Assembly: GCA_030704615.1 (NCBI GenBank)
Contig: CM060731.1
Location: 92,854,756 to 92,918,755 of the forward strand
Length of the DNA stretch: 64,000 nucleotides
From: Takakia lepidozioides
Taxonomy: Eukaryota > Streptophyta > Takakiopsida > Takakiales > Takakiaceae
Direction of reading: 5' to 3'
The notes beneath the pieces were generated by a model. That model was not told the origin of the DNA and did no database searches. It saw only the letters and a list, made by a program, of their open reading frames with translations. The translations under genes and the position numbers were made by a program. Below are positions 43,849-55,447 of this stretch, in pieces (position 1 is the first letter of the stretch; every line of letters starts with the position of its first letter).

Positions 43849-44470
43849 TGAATATCAGGACAAGAGGTGACCAAGTGCAGTGGACTCGTGAGAAATCCCA
43901 AACTGGGGAACGCTCCATTGTGGATTATATCATAATGGACAAAAATTTGTTCCCCCAGTGTGCGAATGTGTTGATCGACAGAACTGATATTGCTACCTCT
44001 GACCAGTTCCTGGTTTGGAATGAGATCAAAAGGTGTTTTCCCAACACCAAGAGATATGTGAAACATTCGATTCGGAAGTGGCGCATAGAAAAACTTCATA
44101 ATGAGGAGGTCAAGGTTGAGTATGTCCAGGCCTTGCAAGAGGCTCTCCCTCTCGATGCAATCGCTCCAAGAACTTCAGTCTCGCTCTGATAACGCAAGAA
44201 ATGAAGTCGAAAGAGCATGGGACTCTTGGGAGAGTTTCGTTTCCTCCGTGGTTGACAAGATCATTGGGATGAAACTAATTGTCTGTGCTAGAGCTGTTAA
44301 TTGGTGGACCAATGAGATTAAACTCAAGATAGCTGAGAGACGAGCCCTCTATAAAGAGTGCTGCAATTTGGAAACCAACAGAGAATTGTGGGCGAGGTAC
44401 TACCAGCTCCGTAAAGATATCAATCAGCTTGTTAGGTCTCAGAACCCTAAATTATACTGGGACAAATTAT
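43849..44470 (+). pseudogene. LINE ORF2 fragment (endonuclease end and linker before RT)
   Basis: Reads SIVDYIIMDKNLFPQC and then ATSDQFLVWNEI, the end of an APE-type endonuclease, with SDQ where SDH is usual. After a frame change near 44160 comes a basic helical linker (WWTNEIKLKIAERRALYKEC, RKDINQLVRSQNPKLYWDKL) typical of the region before a LINE reverse transcriptase. The RT itself is missing; the piece ends at a junction near 44475. Confidence 0.7.
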
Positions 44471-44478
44471 ATAGTGTT

Positions 44479-45140
44479 TGAAACTCGGAACTTTGGTGCA
44501 GATCGCAAACCTGCTGATGGGTTGGGGAGTTTGCAGGGTGCTTTGCGCGCTTTCTCTTTTTTGGGGCTTCTTTCATCGTTTCCATCTCTGACTCCAAGCT
44601 GGTCTCATTCAAGTCTTCATGTGCGGCATAATCTTGGTCTCGCTGCAATTCTTGCTCTCGTGCCTCCTCTGTGTCTGACTCCGCTACCACCTGCGCTTCC
44701 TCCTCTTGCTCTACCTCTTTCTCCCGTTGTGACATTGCAGAGTGCAGGAGTTGAACTCTGTGACTTCGGCGAGGAGGACCTGTGTGTTTGAGGATTTCCT
44801 CAACGAGGCGTTTAGGGCGACTCAATCTCGCTTCGACGCTGCAAAGAAGAAGAAGAAAGACAATGTCAGCAGCAGCAAAACCCTAACATATCCTCTCTGC
44901 AGGTTTGGAGCTTTTAATGCGGTTTCATGGCTAGGGCTAGGTAGGGCATATGAAAAAACGCAAGTTCGGACCTCTTTGCAATGTCGTAGATCTTCAGTCG
45001 TGCGAAGAATGCCTTGTTCTCCGCTTGATGCTTTGCTCGTTCTACCTCCCTCGCTGTAGGCTTGCACCCTGGTGTAACTTCTGGACACTCTATGTCTGTC
45101 TCCATTTCCTGACGAGTCTCACTCAGTCGCCAAGATGATC
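44479..45140 (-). pseudogene. Unknown minus-strand gene fragment, charged and NLS-like
   Basis: Two blocks. The upstream one (45207-44914) reads TDIECPEVTPGCKPTAREVE. A pyrimidine tract and TTTGCAG near 44850 could be an acceptor before the second, which has SRPKRLVEEILKHTGPPRRS, a Glu-rich stretch and a basic cluster (PKKRKRAKHP). It ends at the LINE junction. No family recognised. Confidence 0.35.
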
Positions 45141-45144
45141 CCCC

Positions 45145-46570
45145 ATGTCCATCTATGACAATGCAGAGATCATAAAAAATATTCAGAAAGCACTGAAGAG
45201 CGACCAATTTGCTACGACACTACGAAGTCAACTAAATCAACCTCGAGACAACCCACATGTTACAAACGACTTCGAATTCAAAGATGACTTACTTTATTTC
45301 AAGGGACTTCTCTGTGTACCTCCAGGACCTACACAACTGCGAATTCTTCAAACATATCATGATCTTCCGGCTGCATGACATTTCGGCTTCAACAAAACAA
45401 TGGAATTGATCCAAGGACTATTGGTGGCCGCAGATGTGGAAACTCGTGAAAGAATTTATAAGATCTTGCGACACGTGTGTTAGAGCGAAGAGACCACGAC
45501 ATCAACCTTACGGCCTTCTTCAACCATTACCCATTCTCAATGGTCCATGGTCGTCTGTATCTATGGACTTTATTACGGACCTTCTGATTTCCAAGACCAC
45601 CGATTCAATCATTGTTATTGTAGATCGTTTTACAAAGATGACACATTTCATTCCATGTAATAAAACGGTTAACGGCGAGGAAACTGCAAGACTCTTCCTC
45701 AATAATATCTACTGCATTCATGGACTCCCGAAGGACATCGTATCTGATCGAGGACCACAGTTCATATCAAATTTCTGAAGGGGATTATTTCACATATTGG
45801 ATACTAAGATCAATCTCTCTACAGCTAATCATCCACAGACTGATGGTCAAACCGAACGTGTAAACCAGAAGCAGTATCTTTGCTGTACGATAAATTATCA
45901 CCAAGATAATTGGACGGACCTTCTGTCATTGGCTGAGTTTGCCTACAACAACACTATACATTCTTCGACCAAACAAACTCCATTTTTCTCCAATTATGGT
46001 CATCATCCTCGAGCAAACATTTTCCACATGAAGACTGTTGGAAGTCCTGTTGTAGAAAACCTTGCTACTCATCTTGCTACGATTCACAAGGAGCTTACAT
46101 TCCACCTCGCAGAAGCTCAAAAACAATACAAGGAGTATGCAGATCAACATCGCCAACTCCAACCCCAGTTCAAGGTCGGAGATCGTGTATGGCTTCTTCG
46201 ACGGGATATACAAACCTCGCGACCATCAAAGAAGTTGGATTATCAACGCCTGGGACCATTCAAAATTATTCGACAAATAAATCCGGTCAGTTTTCGGCTC
46301 AAACTCCCATGAAGTATGCGCATCCATCCAATCTTTCATGTTTCATTATTGGAGTTGTATTATCCATCAAATATTCCAGGGAGAGTTTCCGTACCACCTC
46401 CACCAATCGAAGTCAATCAGGAAATCGAGTATGAAGTCGATGAAGTCCTAGAGTCTCGCATCAAGTATAAACGTCTTGAGTATTTCGTACATTGGAAAGG
46501 CTACGACATCAGCGAACGAACGTGAGAACCTTCATCCAACCTTGCCAATGCATCTGACAAAGTCCAAGAG
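45145..46570 (+). pseudogene. Chromovirus integrase and chromodomain (E6)
   Basis: Starts inside the RNase H-integrase connection and runs through the HHCC domain (CDTCVRAKRPRHQPYGLLQP) and a DDE core: D in SVSMDFITDLL, D in IVSDRGPQF, E in HPQTDGQTERVNQ. After VGDRVWLLRRDIQT comes a chromodomain (YEVDEVLESRIKYKRLEYFVHWKGYD) whose next motif is hit by TGA (ERT-stop-EPS, where Trp is expected). Other breaks: TGA near 45378, a frame change near 45430, TGA near 45776. Chromodomain integrases mark the chromovirus branch of Ty3/gypsy and direct insertion to heterochromatin. The 5' half is absent. Confidence 0.92.
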
Positions 46571-46769
46571 TTTCATCAACGATATCTAGCTAAGCCCCGA
46601 GCTACACGTCAATAAGACGTCACAACGATGATGTCAGCCAAGTTAGCTTCAAGGTGAAGACTCTACATTCAATGTATCTGATACACACTAAGGAAGGAGG
46701 TTCCCCACCTCTAAGCAAGTCCAAGATTTTACCGCTCCTCGAGGAACTCGGCGCTAGAAGAGGGGGTGA

Positions 46770-47507
46770 TGTCACGAACATAGCCTAGAGAAACTTATCA
46801 GGAGTAAATACCAGAAATTACCAAGTTACCAAAAATTATCGTGATTTACCATGATTTATCATAAGTTACCATTAGTTATCGGGAGTTTACCAAATTACCG
46901 AGAGTAACTTGGGAAAATGCTCAAGAAGCTTCATTTGGAGGAAACTTCTTCATCAAGATACCTCTTTTGTTTAAAGAAACTTCTCCATCAAGATACCTCA
47001 TTTGTTTAAGAAAACCTTTTCATCAAGAAACCTTTGTTTAACCTTGGAAACTTCTCTATCAAGATACCTCTTTTGTTTAAAGAAACTTCTCTATCAAGAT
47101 ACCTCCTTTGTTTAAGGAAACTTTTCTATCAAGAAACCTTTGTTTAACCTTGGAAACTTCTCCATCAAGAAACCTCTTTTAGGGAAGCCTCTTAGGGAAC
47201 CTCCTAGTAGCTAGTATATATAGGAGGTGAGACTGGACACTCTTCAGTCTCGCCAACACAAGTTCAAGCTACTCTTGTTCCTAGTCCCAGTACTCCAGTC
47301 TAGCTTCCAGTACTCTAGCCCAGTTTCCAGCATTCCAGTATTCGAGTCGAGTTCCAGTATTTTGTACTCTTGTCCATTGTTATAAAGATCATCTTGATTC
47401 ATGTTTAACCAGCATGCATTCGGCCACGCCGACCTTGACTTCTTGTCTAGTCTTGTACCTCTAGTCTGATATCTTGTTTGTGTTCAGTCATGTTCTCGTC
47501 CTTGACA
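46770..47507 (+). repeat. 3' LTR of E6 (LTR family 3)
   Basis: TGTCACGAACATAGCC to CGTCCTTGACA, 738 bp, preceded by the purine tract AGAAGAGGGGGTGA. Inside are 4-6 tandem units of about 45-60 bp (GAAACTTCTCCATCAAGATA then CCTCTTTTGTTTAA) at 46935-47180 and repeated TTACCA/TTATCA words. A TATATATAGGAGG box near 47216 may be the LTR promoter. Confidence 0.9.
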
Positions 47508-50500
47508 GAAATAAAGTAAGTCATCTTTGAATTCGAAGTCGTTTGTAACATGTGGGTTGTTTCGAGGTTGATTTAGTTGACTTCGTAGTGTCGTAGCAAA
47601 TTGGTCGCTCTTCAATGCTTTCTGAATCTCCTTTATGATCTCTGCATCGTCATAGGTGGACATAGATAGCATATTCAATTGGAGATTTGTTAGTTTTAAG
47701 ATGATGGATTTATGTTGGTCAAAAGCTGCATCCCTTTCTTTTGGCGCAAGATACGATCGTCGAGAAAGAGCATCTAGTTTTCCTTGAAGATGTCCGGGAC
47801 GGTAGGTAATAACAAAATCAAACCTTCCTAGTGACATACTCCATCTCGCTTGACATCGATTCAAAACACGAACACTCATACTCGAGGTTTTTGTTATCGG
47901 TATAGACAGTGACCTGATGTTTAGCTCCCTCCAATAGATGATGTCACTCTTCAAAAGCATCGATAATCGCTAGAAGTTCTTTGTCATGGATTTCATAATT
48001 GATCTCCGCAGCGGAAAATTTGCGAGAACGAAAACCAACAGGGTGGAGTCGGCCATCTGTACCGTATTTATAGAGTATTGCGTCAAGTGCAAAGTCCGAT
48101 GCATCTGCTTCCAAAAAGAATGGTTTAGATGGGTCTGCATGTACCAGTATTGGAGCCGTTATAAATGTCTGCTTCAACCTTTTAAATGTTTGGTCAGCCT
48201 TCTCGTCCCATACAAATTTGTCATTCCTTGTGAGTCGTGTCAATGGTGCAGCAATTTTGGAGTAGTCATTGATGAAGATTCTATAGAAATTTGCAAATCC
48301 CAGAAAACATTGTACATCTCGGACCGAAGTTGGTTTAATCCACTCGATCACGGTTTGTATTTTCTTCTGATCCATAAAGACGCCTTTGTCGAAAATAATG
48401 TAGCCCAGATTTTCGACCTCAGATTGATGGAAAAGACATTTTTTCAACTTGGCATAATATAGTCCTCTTTCTCTTAATTTATCAAGGACAAGGCGTACAT
48501 GGCGGCCATGTTCTTCTTCATTCTGTGAAAATATCAAAATGTCGTCCAAATAGATGACAACAAAGTCATTTAAAAATTTCGAAATATGTCATTCATCATA
48601 TGTTGGAAAATTGCTGGAGCATTTGTAAGACCGAAAGGCATAACACTGTATTCAAAATGTCCATACCTTGTTCGAAAATCTATTTTCCATTCGTCTCCTT
48701 CTTTTATCCGTACAAGGTTATAAGCTCATCTCAAGTCAATTTTGGTGAAAATCTTCGCTGGTCTCAGTTGGTCGAGAAGCCCAGAAATCAGCGGCAACGG
48801 ATAACGATTCTTAATTGTGACTTTGTTGAGACCGCGATAGTCCACACACATACGTAATGATCCGTCATTTTTTTTCACAATCAAGATAGACGCCCCTGCA
48901 GGTGATTTTGAATGTCGGATGAAGTTTTTCGACAAATTTTCATCAATATACTCATGTAATGCAGCCAACTCCGTCTGGGATAAGTTATAGATTGGGCCGA
49001 ATGGTGATTGGGCTCCTTCTTGTAACTCAATTGCACAGTCATAAGGTCGATGTTCTGGCAATATGTCTGTATTTTTCTTCTCGAAGACATCCTTGAAATC
49101 TTGATATTGAGTGGGGTAATGTCGAAGTATTTTTGTTTGTTGTGGTTTTAATCGGAGTCGCATAAAATACAAATACCGCATCTTTTTTGGTAGCTCTCAT
49201 GAAAGCTGTAGCTCCAAGGAACCAGGGAAGTCCAAGGATCATAGGATTCGTTGGAGACGGAATGATGTTGAAAACAATATGTGATGTTTGATCTTCAAGC
49301 TTCACTTCAAGTGGTCGAGTTTCATGGTCAACATTTCCTGATGCTAACGGTCGTCCATCGATGACTTCAACGGGGGCCGAGAGTTTCTTCTTTACGAGCG
49401 TTAAATTGTGTTGCTTCGCAAAGTTTTTGTCAATAAAACATGCTGAAGCCTCTGAGTCCAAAAGTGCTTCTACAGAGATATCTCAATTTTGCACTCTGAT
49501 TTTTACCGGAACTCTGAAGCAAGGTGCAGGGTCTGGAGGTAGAAAAAGATTTTTTTTGTGAGGAATTTGTGGTGTCCAGCCGCATGGTTCCTACTGTGAC
49601 TGGACATCTTCGTTTTCCGACCTCTTCATATCGAACACTTGAGTTGCGCCCCGAGCTTTGAATCTTCTCTTGTTGGGGTAGTTTAATGTTATGTGATCTT
49701 CTTCTCCGCAATAGAGGCATAATCAATTCGAGCGCCGTCTTTGTTTTTCTTGTGGCGTCAATGGCTTGAATCAGACAGCATCAATCTGTATAGGATCAGT
49801 ATCAGATGTCTGATGGATTGTTGTGTTTGGTGCCGTAGTAGCAGCGACATGATGCGTCGTCAACCATCCAGATCGTTTCTCTTGACGTCTTTCAAACAAA
49901 CGATTATCGCATGCAATGACTTGGGTGATGAATTTGCTTAGTGTGCTCACGTTTGACATTGTCAGCAACAAATCTTTTACATCCTCTTTTAGTCCACATC
50001 GAAACTGACTAATGAGGCTCTTCTCATTCTAGTCGAGGTAGCACGTAAGTTGTCGAAATTCGGCAGCATAAACGGAAGTAAGACGTGCTCCTTGTCGAAG
50101 ATTTCGCATCTTTGTCTCTGCAATTCTCTCCCTATCATTTTCTCCAAATGTTGCAGTGAATGCTTTAAAATTATATAGTAAATGCAATTTTTTTCTAATA
50201 GTGGTGCAAACCAAGATAGGGCAGTGCCTGATAGAATGGTGCCCACGAATCCCACTTGAATATCTTTATCAGGGTAGCGCTGTGAATGTAGTCGTAGGAA
50301 CAATCATATTTGTTGAACAAAACCGGGAAATCTTGCTTTTGTCCCATCAAATTTCTCGGACAGGCTGATCTTTGGTTCTCTCGTAATCTGTTGAAGAGGA
50401 ACCGTTGCAGTAGGAGCTGTTGCAGTAGAGACTCATTGGTTGAAGATCCATTGTTCGACTCCTTTAACTCTGAAATTTGTTGTTGCAAATTGTGGAGAGC

Positions 50501-50617
50501 GTTGCCAAGATCTTGAGACTGATCAGCTTGTAATTGGGCGGTAGAGGTACAAAGTTCTTGCATCTGGAGCTGAAGACTCTGCAATGTGGCGACCATTTCC
50601 GCAGATGTGCCTTCCAT
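47508..50617 (-). pseudogene. Chromovirus gag and pol to RNase H (E7)
   Basis: Minus strand from ATG 50617 (MEGTSAEMVATLQSLQLQMQ). Gag has a coiled-coil start, then QRYPDKDIQVGFVGTILSGTALSWF after a frameshift near 50300, and a decayed zinc knuckle (CLYCGEEDHITLNY, last Cys lost). The protease active site is DSEA instead of DSGA (about 49460). RT shows [34 protein letters not shown] and VVIYLDDILIFSQ, with a 1-nt loss in a T run near 48570. RNase H reads LEADASDFALDAILYKYG and [18 protein letters not shown]. It ends at FKDDLLYF, abutting the E6 LTR. Its sequence overlaps the start of E6 by about 150 bp, so E6 is not simply its missing half. Confidence 0.9.
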
Positions 50618-50655
50618 CTTAACTAACTAAACAACAAACTTTAGTCTCGCCAAAC

Positions 50656-51204
50656 TGTCAAGGTCGAGAGCATGACTGAATTCAAACAAGAGATCAAACT
50701 AGAGGTACAAGACTAGACAAGAAGTCAAGATCGGTATGCATGTGATGGGTATGAATCAAGATGATCTTTATAACAATGGACAAGAGTACAAGATACTGGA
50801 ACTTGATTTGGATACTGGAATGCTGGAAACTGGACTAGAGTACTAGAACTGAACTAGAGTACTGGAACCTGGACTGGAGTACTGGAACTGGAAACAAGAG
50901 TAGCTTAAACTTGTGTTGGCAAGACTGAAGAGTGTCAAGTCTCGCCTCCTATATATATTGGCTACTAGGAGGTTCTCTAAGAGGCTTCCCCACAGAAGGT
51001 TTCTTGATGGAGAAGTTTCCTTAAACAAAAGAGGTATCTTGATGGAGAAATTTCCTTAAACAAATGAGGTATCTTGATGGAGAATTTTCCTCCAAAGGAA
51101 GCTTCCTGAGCAGCTTCCCAAGTTACTCTCGGTAATTTGGTAAACATTTGGTAACTTGATGACTAATGGTAACTTATGGTAAATTATGATAGATCACGGT
51201 AACC
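50656..51204 (-). repeat. 5' LTR of E7 (LTR family 3), start removed by E5
   Basis: Minus-strand LTR ending TTGACA at 50656, with fewer of the ATCAAGATACCTC units than the E6 LTR. A TGGCGAGACTAAAG primer site follows it on the minus strand (about 50652-50639). The first 75 or so bases of the LTR are lost at 51204, where the E5 LTR begins. Confidence 0.85.
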
Positions 51205-52190
51205 GTTAGAGGGCTGCTTGGGACTTAGACGTTTTTACGGGTTCTGTGGGGTATCCTTAATTTTCGCGCAGACTTATGAATGGTAGACTGAGACCAACAG
51301 GAGCCTTAGGGGTGGCAGGCGCAGGCTTTAGGGGGGTTAGACAGCTCGTCACAGTCTATCACAGCCCGACACAGCTTTACACAGCCTATCACAGTCTATC
51401 ACAGCTAGACACAGCCAGTCACAGCCCGACACAGCTTTATACAGCCCGTCACAATCTATCACAGCCAGACACAGTCTGACACAGCTCGATACAGCTTCGC
51501 ACAGCCAGTCACAGCCCGACACAGCTTTACACAGCCAGTCACAGCTTGACACAGCCTGTCACAGTACATGGGGAACAATTATCATTGACATGGAACGATT
51601 GTGTGGGAACGACATCTGCAGAAGGAACGTGTTACTTCAGGGGTGACGGTTAGTTAGTTAGGTGGTTAGAACAGCTTGCGGGTAGATTAGGCAGAGCGGC
51701 AACAGGAAGGGGATCACTTCTTGAGGAGGGGGACTTGTTCAGGAGAGAAGAAGACGTAACGGAGAGCGGAAACAGTGAAGATGAGATGATTACTTGATTG
51801 AGGCTTAATTCATGCAAGCTGTAAAATTATACAATAGGGTAGATTAGAGACACCATGGCATAGGCATGATACATGATTAATCTTAATCCGATACTGAATC
51901 GATACAAACATACTATGTAGAGAGACACGAGAGAAACTGTGGAATGAATGCATGTTTAATTGGAACCTAGTAGATACTGAAGCAATCTGATGCTTCAGTA
52001 TACACAGTAAGGTAAATTGATAACATGAAGGCAAGAAGGAATACAAATAGGAAGCACAACCATGATTCACTAGCTGCAGGTCATGACTGATTGTTCTGAG
52101 CGGGCTGAGTGCTTAGAGATATCCAACTCTTCTATCTTGGAGTTTCCACCTCGGATAGCGAAGGGATGGGCGAGTAAAAGCCGCTCGACA
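51205..52190 (+). repeat. 5' LTR of E5 (LTR family 2)
   Basis: GTTAGAGGGCTGC (first T lost or replaced) to CGCTCGACA, about 986 bp. The CACAGCC minisatellite occupies about 51341-51565, the longest of the four copies. Confidence 0.88.
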
Positions 52191-52192
52191 TT

Positions 52193-52209
52193 TGGCGACC
52201 GTACTGGGA
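52193..52209 (+). other. Primer-binding site of E5
   Basis: TGGCGACCGTACTGGGA two bases after the LTR end, matching the site of E2. Confidence 0.75.
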
Positions 52210-54612
52210 GACTGGGTCATGAACAACCAGATGTGACAGGCATCTGGTGGGATCATGGTGGTTGGAGAATTAAAGAATTTGATGTGAATCAAATCCCCTG
52301 TGGAACTAAGAAGGAAAGATTGTCCAAACAATTCTTTCAGAGGTTCTTGGAATTGCCAGACGGTTGTAAAGAAAACATTCTTAAGAGAGTGCATGATGTT
52401 GACCCTGAGTGGGGTCTGGAGAAAGGAGTGATAAAGATTTATCAGGTGGCCTGTAGATGAAGAGCACATTGGTTACCAACACTAGTTTATGTGATAGCAT
52501 TGCTATCCATTAAGCGAGTAGAGTTTGAAGGCTGGGAGGAAAGGAAGGTGAATGTTTATACTCATATGCATGAGGAGCTTGTACGGGTAAAGAATTGGAT
52601 TCCAAAGGATATTCTGTGGATCAAACTCACACCAAGAACAGCTTTTCAGACTTGTTTGCCATATGGTTATATGGTAACGGAGACTTCTAGTATAGCCAAG
52701 GGTGCATTGAAGCTAAGAAACCCAGGCATATACGAGAGATACTACAGAAGAGAGTTTTGGTTATTGCCACATTAAGGAAATGAAAGACATAGGACATGAG
52801 TGATGAAAGAAAAGCTAGACTCCAGAGATATTCAGCAAAAAAAGAAAGTTATCTGAAAGCTAATTATCCATATCTTTGGGAGAGAGGAATAGACATAAGG
52901 GAATCATCTGGACCTCTCACACCATTAAGATCAGAGAGTACATCACCCATACCGGAAGAACTAGAGTTGGATGCCACTCCTTCTTATTCTTTGCAAGAAA
53001 GATTAAGGGAATTGGTACATGAAGAAGATCAACCACGAGGTGAAAGATCTGAGGTACATCCCTGGATAAAAGATTTGACAGAAATCTTTGATAAGAGTTG
53101 GCATGGAACACCAAAAGCAGGAACTCCAGTTTCTGAAACGGAAGATGAAGAAGGAGGAGAGGATGTGGCAGAGCCAACGGAGAGTTCAGACTCTCCAACA
53201 CCATTGCAATTGAGTTACATGAGTGAAGAAGAAGAAACCCAAGGGCAGAACTTGGAAGATGAAAACAGAGAGAAGAAATTGGAAGATGAAGAGTATGAAG
53301 AAGTAGACCCAACAGCTGAGGTTGAGACTACAACCAGGACATCCCAACCCGTTGGACCTGGATCAAGTGGAGCACTTGGATCACAGGCCAATGAAGGTGT
53401 CGGCTCAGGGGGATCAGGCGGGCAGCCTGGATCTGGCTCTGGGGGGACAGGGAGTGTGGGAAGTAGTGCAATTGGAGCTAGGAATACTGTGAATATAGTG
53501 GGGCCACTAGCAGGGAGTGCTCAGGGGCCAGCACTTGATGGAAGTTCCACCACAATTACAACAGGTCCTCAAGGACCAGCACCAGCAAGGGGGCCAGCAC
53601 CTGTCAGTGGGCAGGGGGTAGGGCCACAGATGGCGTTACAACCAACACAGGCAAAACCACCTTTTCCAATATATTCAGGAAAAGGGGATCCTGATGTACA
53701 CATTAGCCAATTTGAGCACATGTGTATAGTGAACAATGAGAATGGCGATGATGCCAAGATGAGACTGTTTCCTTGTTCACTTATAAAGAAAGCAAGTGAA
53801 TGGTATGCTAGACCTAACCTGGAATGGCTTGAATACAACATTCCGAAATAGGTTCAGGACAAGTAAAATTGAGGATGAAGCATATGGAAGTTTACAACAG
53901 TTAAAGCAAATGAAGCATGAAACTGTTGATGAGTATATGGAAAAGATGGAATTGATGATGAAAAAGCTGGCTGCTGTACCAGCACCAGGTTTACAGAAGA
54001 CTTGGTTTGTGAGTGGACTAAGACCAGAGTTGCAAAAAAAAATGGATATGTTACCCCATAATACAGTGGAGGAGGCATTTGAAACAACAAACATAATCGA
54101 GCAATTGGGAATGCTCAGGAGAGAGAAAAGGGATGATGAGGACTCTGAGGATGAGTCAGATGAGGAAGAAGAGCAAGAGCTTAAGAGGAAGAGTAAGAGG
54201 AAGGAAAAGTTGAAGAGGGATAACTATGAGAAAAGATTATAAGAAATCTTGAAGAAGTATGCCACAGAGGCTGCAACACATTGGAGGAAGGGTGTTTGGT
54301 GTGCAAAATGTCAGAATGAAGGCCATACCACCACTGAATGCCACATAAAGGAGAAACATTGTACTATCTGTAAAATGGATAACCATTCTACTGAGAATTG
54401 TTACTACAACATAAGGATAGCAACAAGAGAACCTAGGCAAGTAAGGATGCATCAAGTGCAGCCCCAACCAAGAAGAAATAGCGATCAGGACCACTATGGT
54501 AGGCCTGGTGGTTATAACAATGGCATGGAAGGGAGAGGTAATCCAAGAGGGAATTACCAAGGAAATTCCAGAGGCAACTATCAGGGTAATCCAAGGGGGA
54601 ATTACCAGCTAC
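52210..54612 (+). pseudogene. Family-2 Gag (E5), three blocks
   Basis: The leader-proximal block (VTGIWWDHGGWRIKEFDVNQ) is broken by TGA near 52458 and ends REFWLLPH. The main Gag starts at ATG 52796 (MSDERKARLQRYSAKKESYL) with an acidic region, a Gly/Ser-rich linker (GSGGSGGQPGSGSGGTGSVG) and the capsid-like PPFPIYSGKGDPDVHISQFE. After a frame change near 53830 it continues with TVDEYMEKMELMMKKLAAVP. Then two zinc knuckles, CAKCQNEGHTTTEC and CTICKMDNHSTENC, and a RGNYQGNSRGNYQGNPRGNY repeat. It breaks at about 54612. This shows that family-2 elements have their own nucleocapsid, separate from the coiled-coil gene near the 3' LTR. Confidence 0.85.
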
Positions 54613-54908
54613 TGCATACAATCTACAATGTGTGCATACAAATTTGTCACATACATATATAATAAGGGATTTTGTGCATGCATGCACGCAACCTGTGCAT
54701 ATGGAATAGCAACCCCCTGAGCTGCCACCACTGGCCCCTCATTCACAGGAGCTCTCATCTCATTCTGGTGTCTGATCCAGAATGGACAGGCTGCCTTGTG
54801 ATGTCCTGCCTGATTACAATAGTAACACAATTCTTCCCCATTAGGTCCTCGCCCTTGGTCTGTTCTGGGATTGTTTCTGTAATCCTGATTCCCGGAGTTA
54901 TATAACAT
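54613..54908 (-). pseudogene. Inverted Gag fragment with a zinc knuckle
   Basis: The minus strand reads NSGNQDYRNNPRTDQGRGPN then CYYCNQAGHHKAACPFW, a CX2CX4HX4C knuckle. The composition (Asn/Gly/Arg repeats) resembles the Gag tail that stops just to its left, so it may be the rest of E5 gag after a small inversion, or a related element. Confidence 0.65.
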
Positions 54909-55447
54909 AGAATACGACGTATTTATTGCATATGCAAATGTTACATCATATGTATATAGAATAAAATAAAATAAAAATCTTAGCTAACAAAATCAGTAGT
55001 CAATGGTCAAAGATGCATGTGACCACTAACTCCAACTAATGCACCACCTTAAACTGAAGAGAATACAAGATCCCTGGCCAAAGTAATAGTTTGCAAACTT
55101 GTATTCAAGGAAAACAGTTTCATATTAACCAAAATATGGACTTTTGTACTAACAAATGCATATGTGTCATGTTTGGAACCACCACATTGCATGTCTGTTT
55201 GTAATGCCAAGCAGTTCTATAATTTGAAAACTTGTATGACAGGTACATAAGTTCCATTTTAACCAAAATAGGAACTTCTGTACTAACAAATGCTATGTGT
55301 CATGTTTGGAATAAAGTAGTAACAAGATAATTACATGTCAAATGCATGAAAATGAACGGCACAAGTTAGAGGTTCTTTTTTTGTGCATTTCATGTGTCAC
55401 TAAGAAGTTGAACTAGGGTCCTTCTTTAGCATAGCCCTAACCTCTAA
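54909..55447. repeat. AT-rich flank of transposase C with two direct repeats
   Basis: Two diverged direct repeats of about 85 bp, near 55096-55178 and 55232-55312, both containing TTAACCAAAATA then GTACTAACAAATGC and TGTGTCATGTTTGGAA. They sit just beyond the 3' end of transposase C and may be its subterminal repeats. No gene present. Confidence 0.55.
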
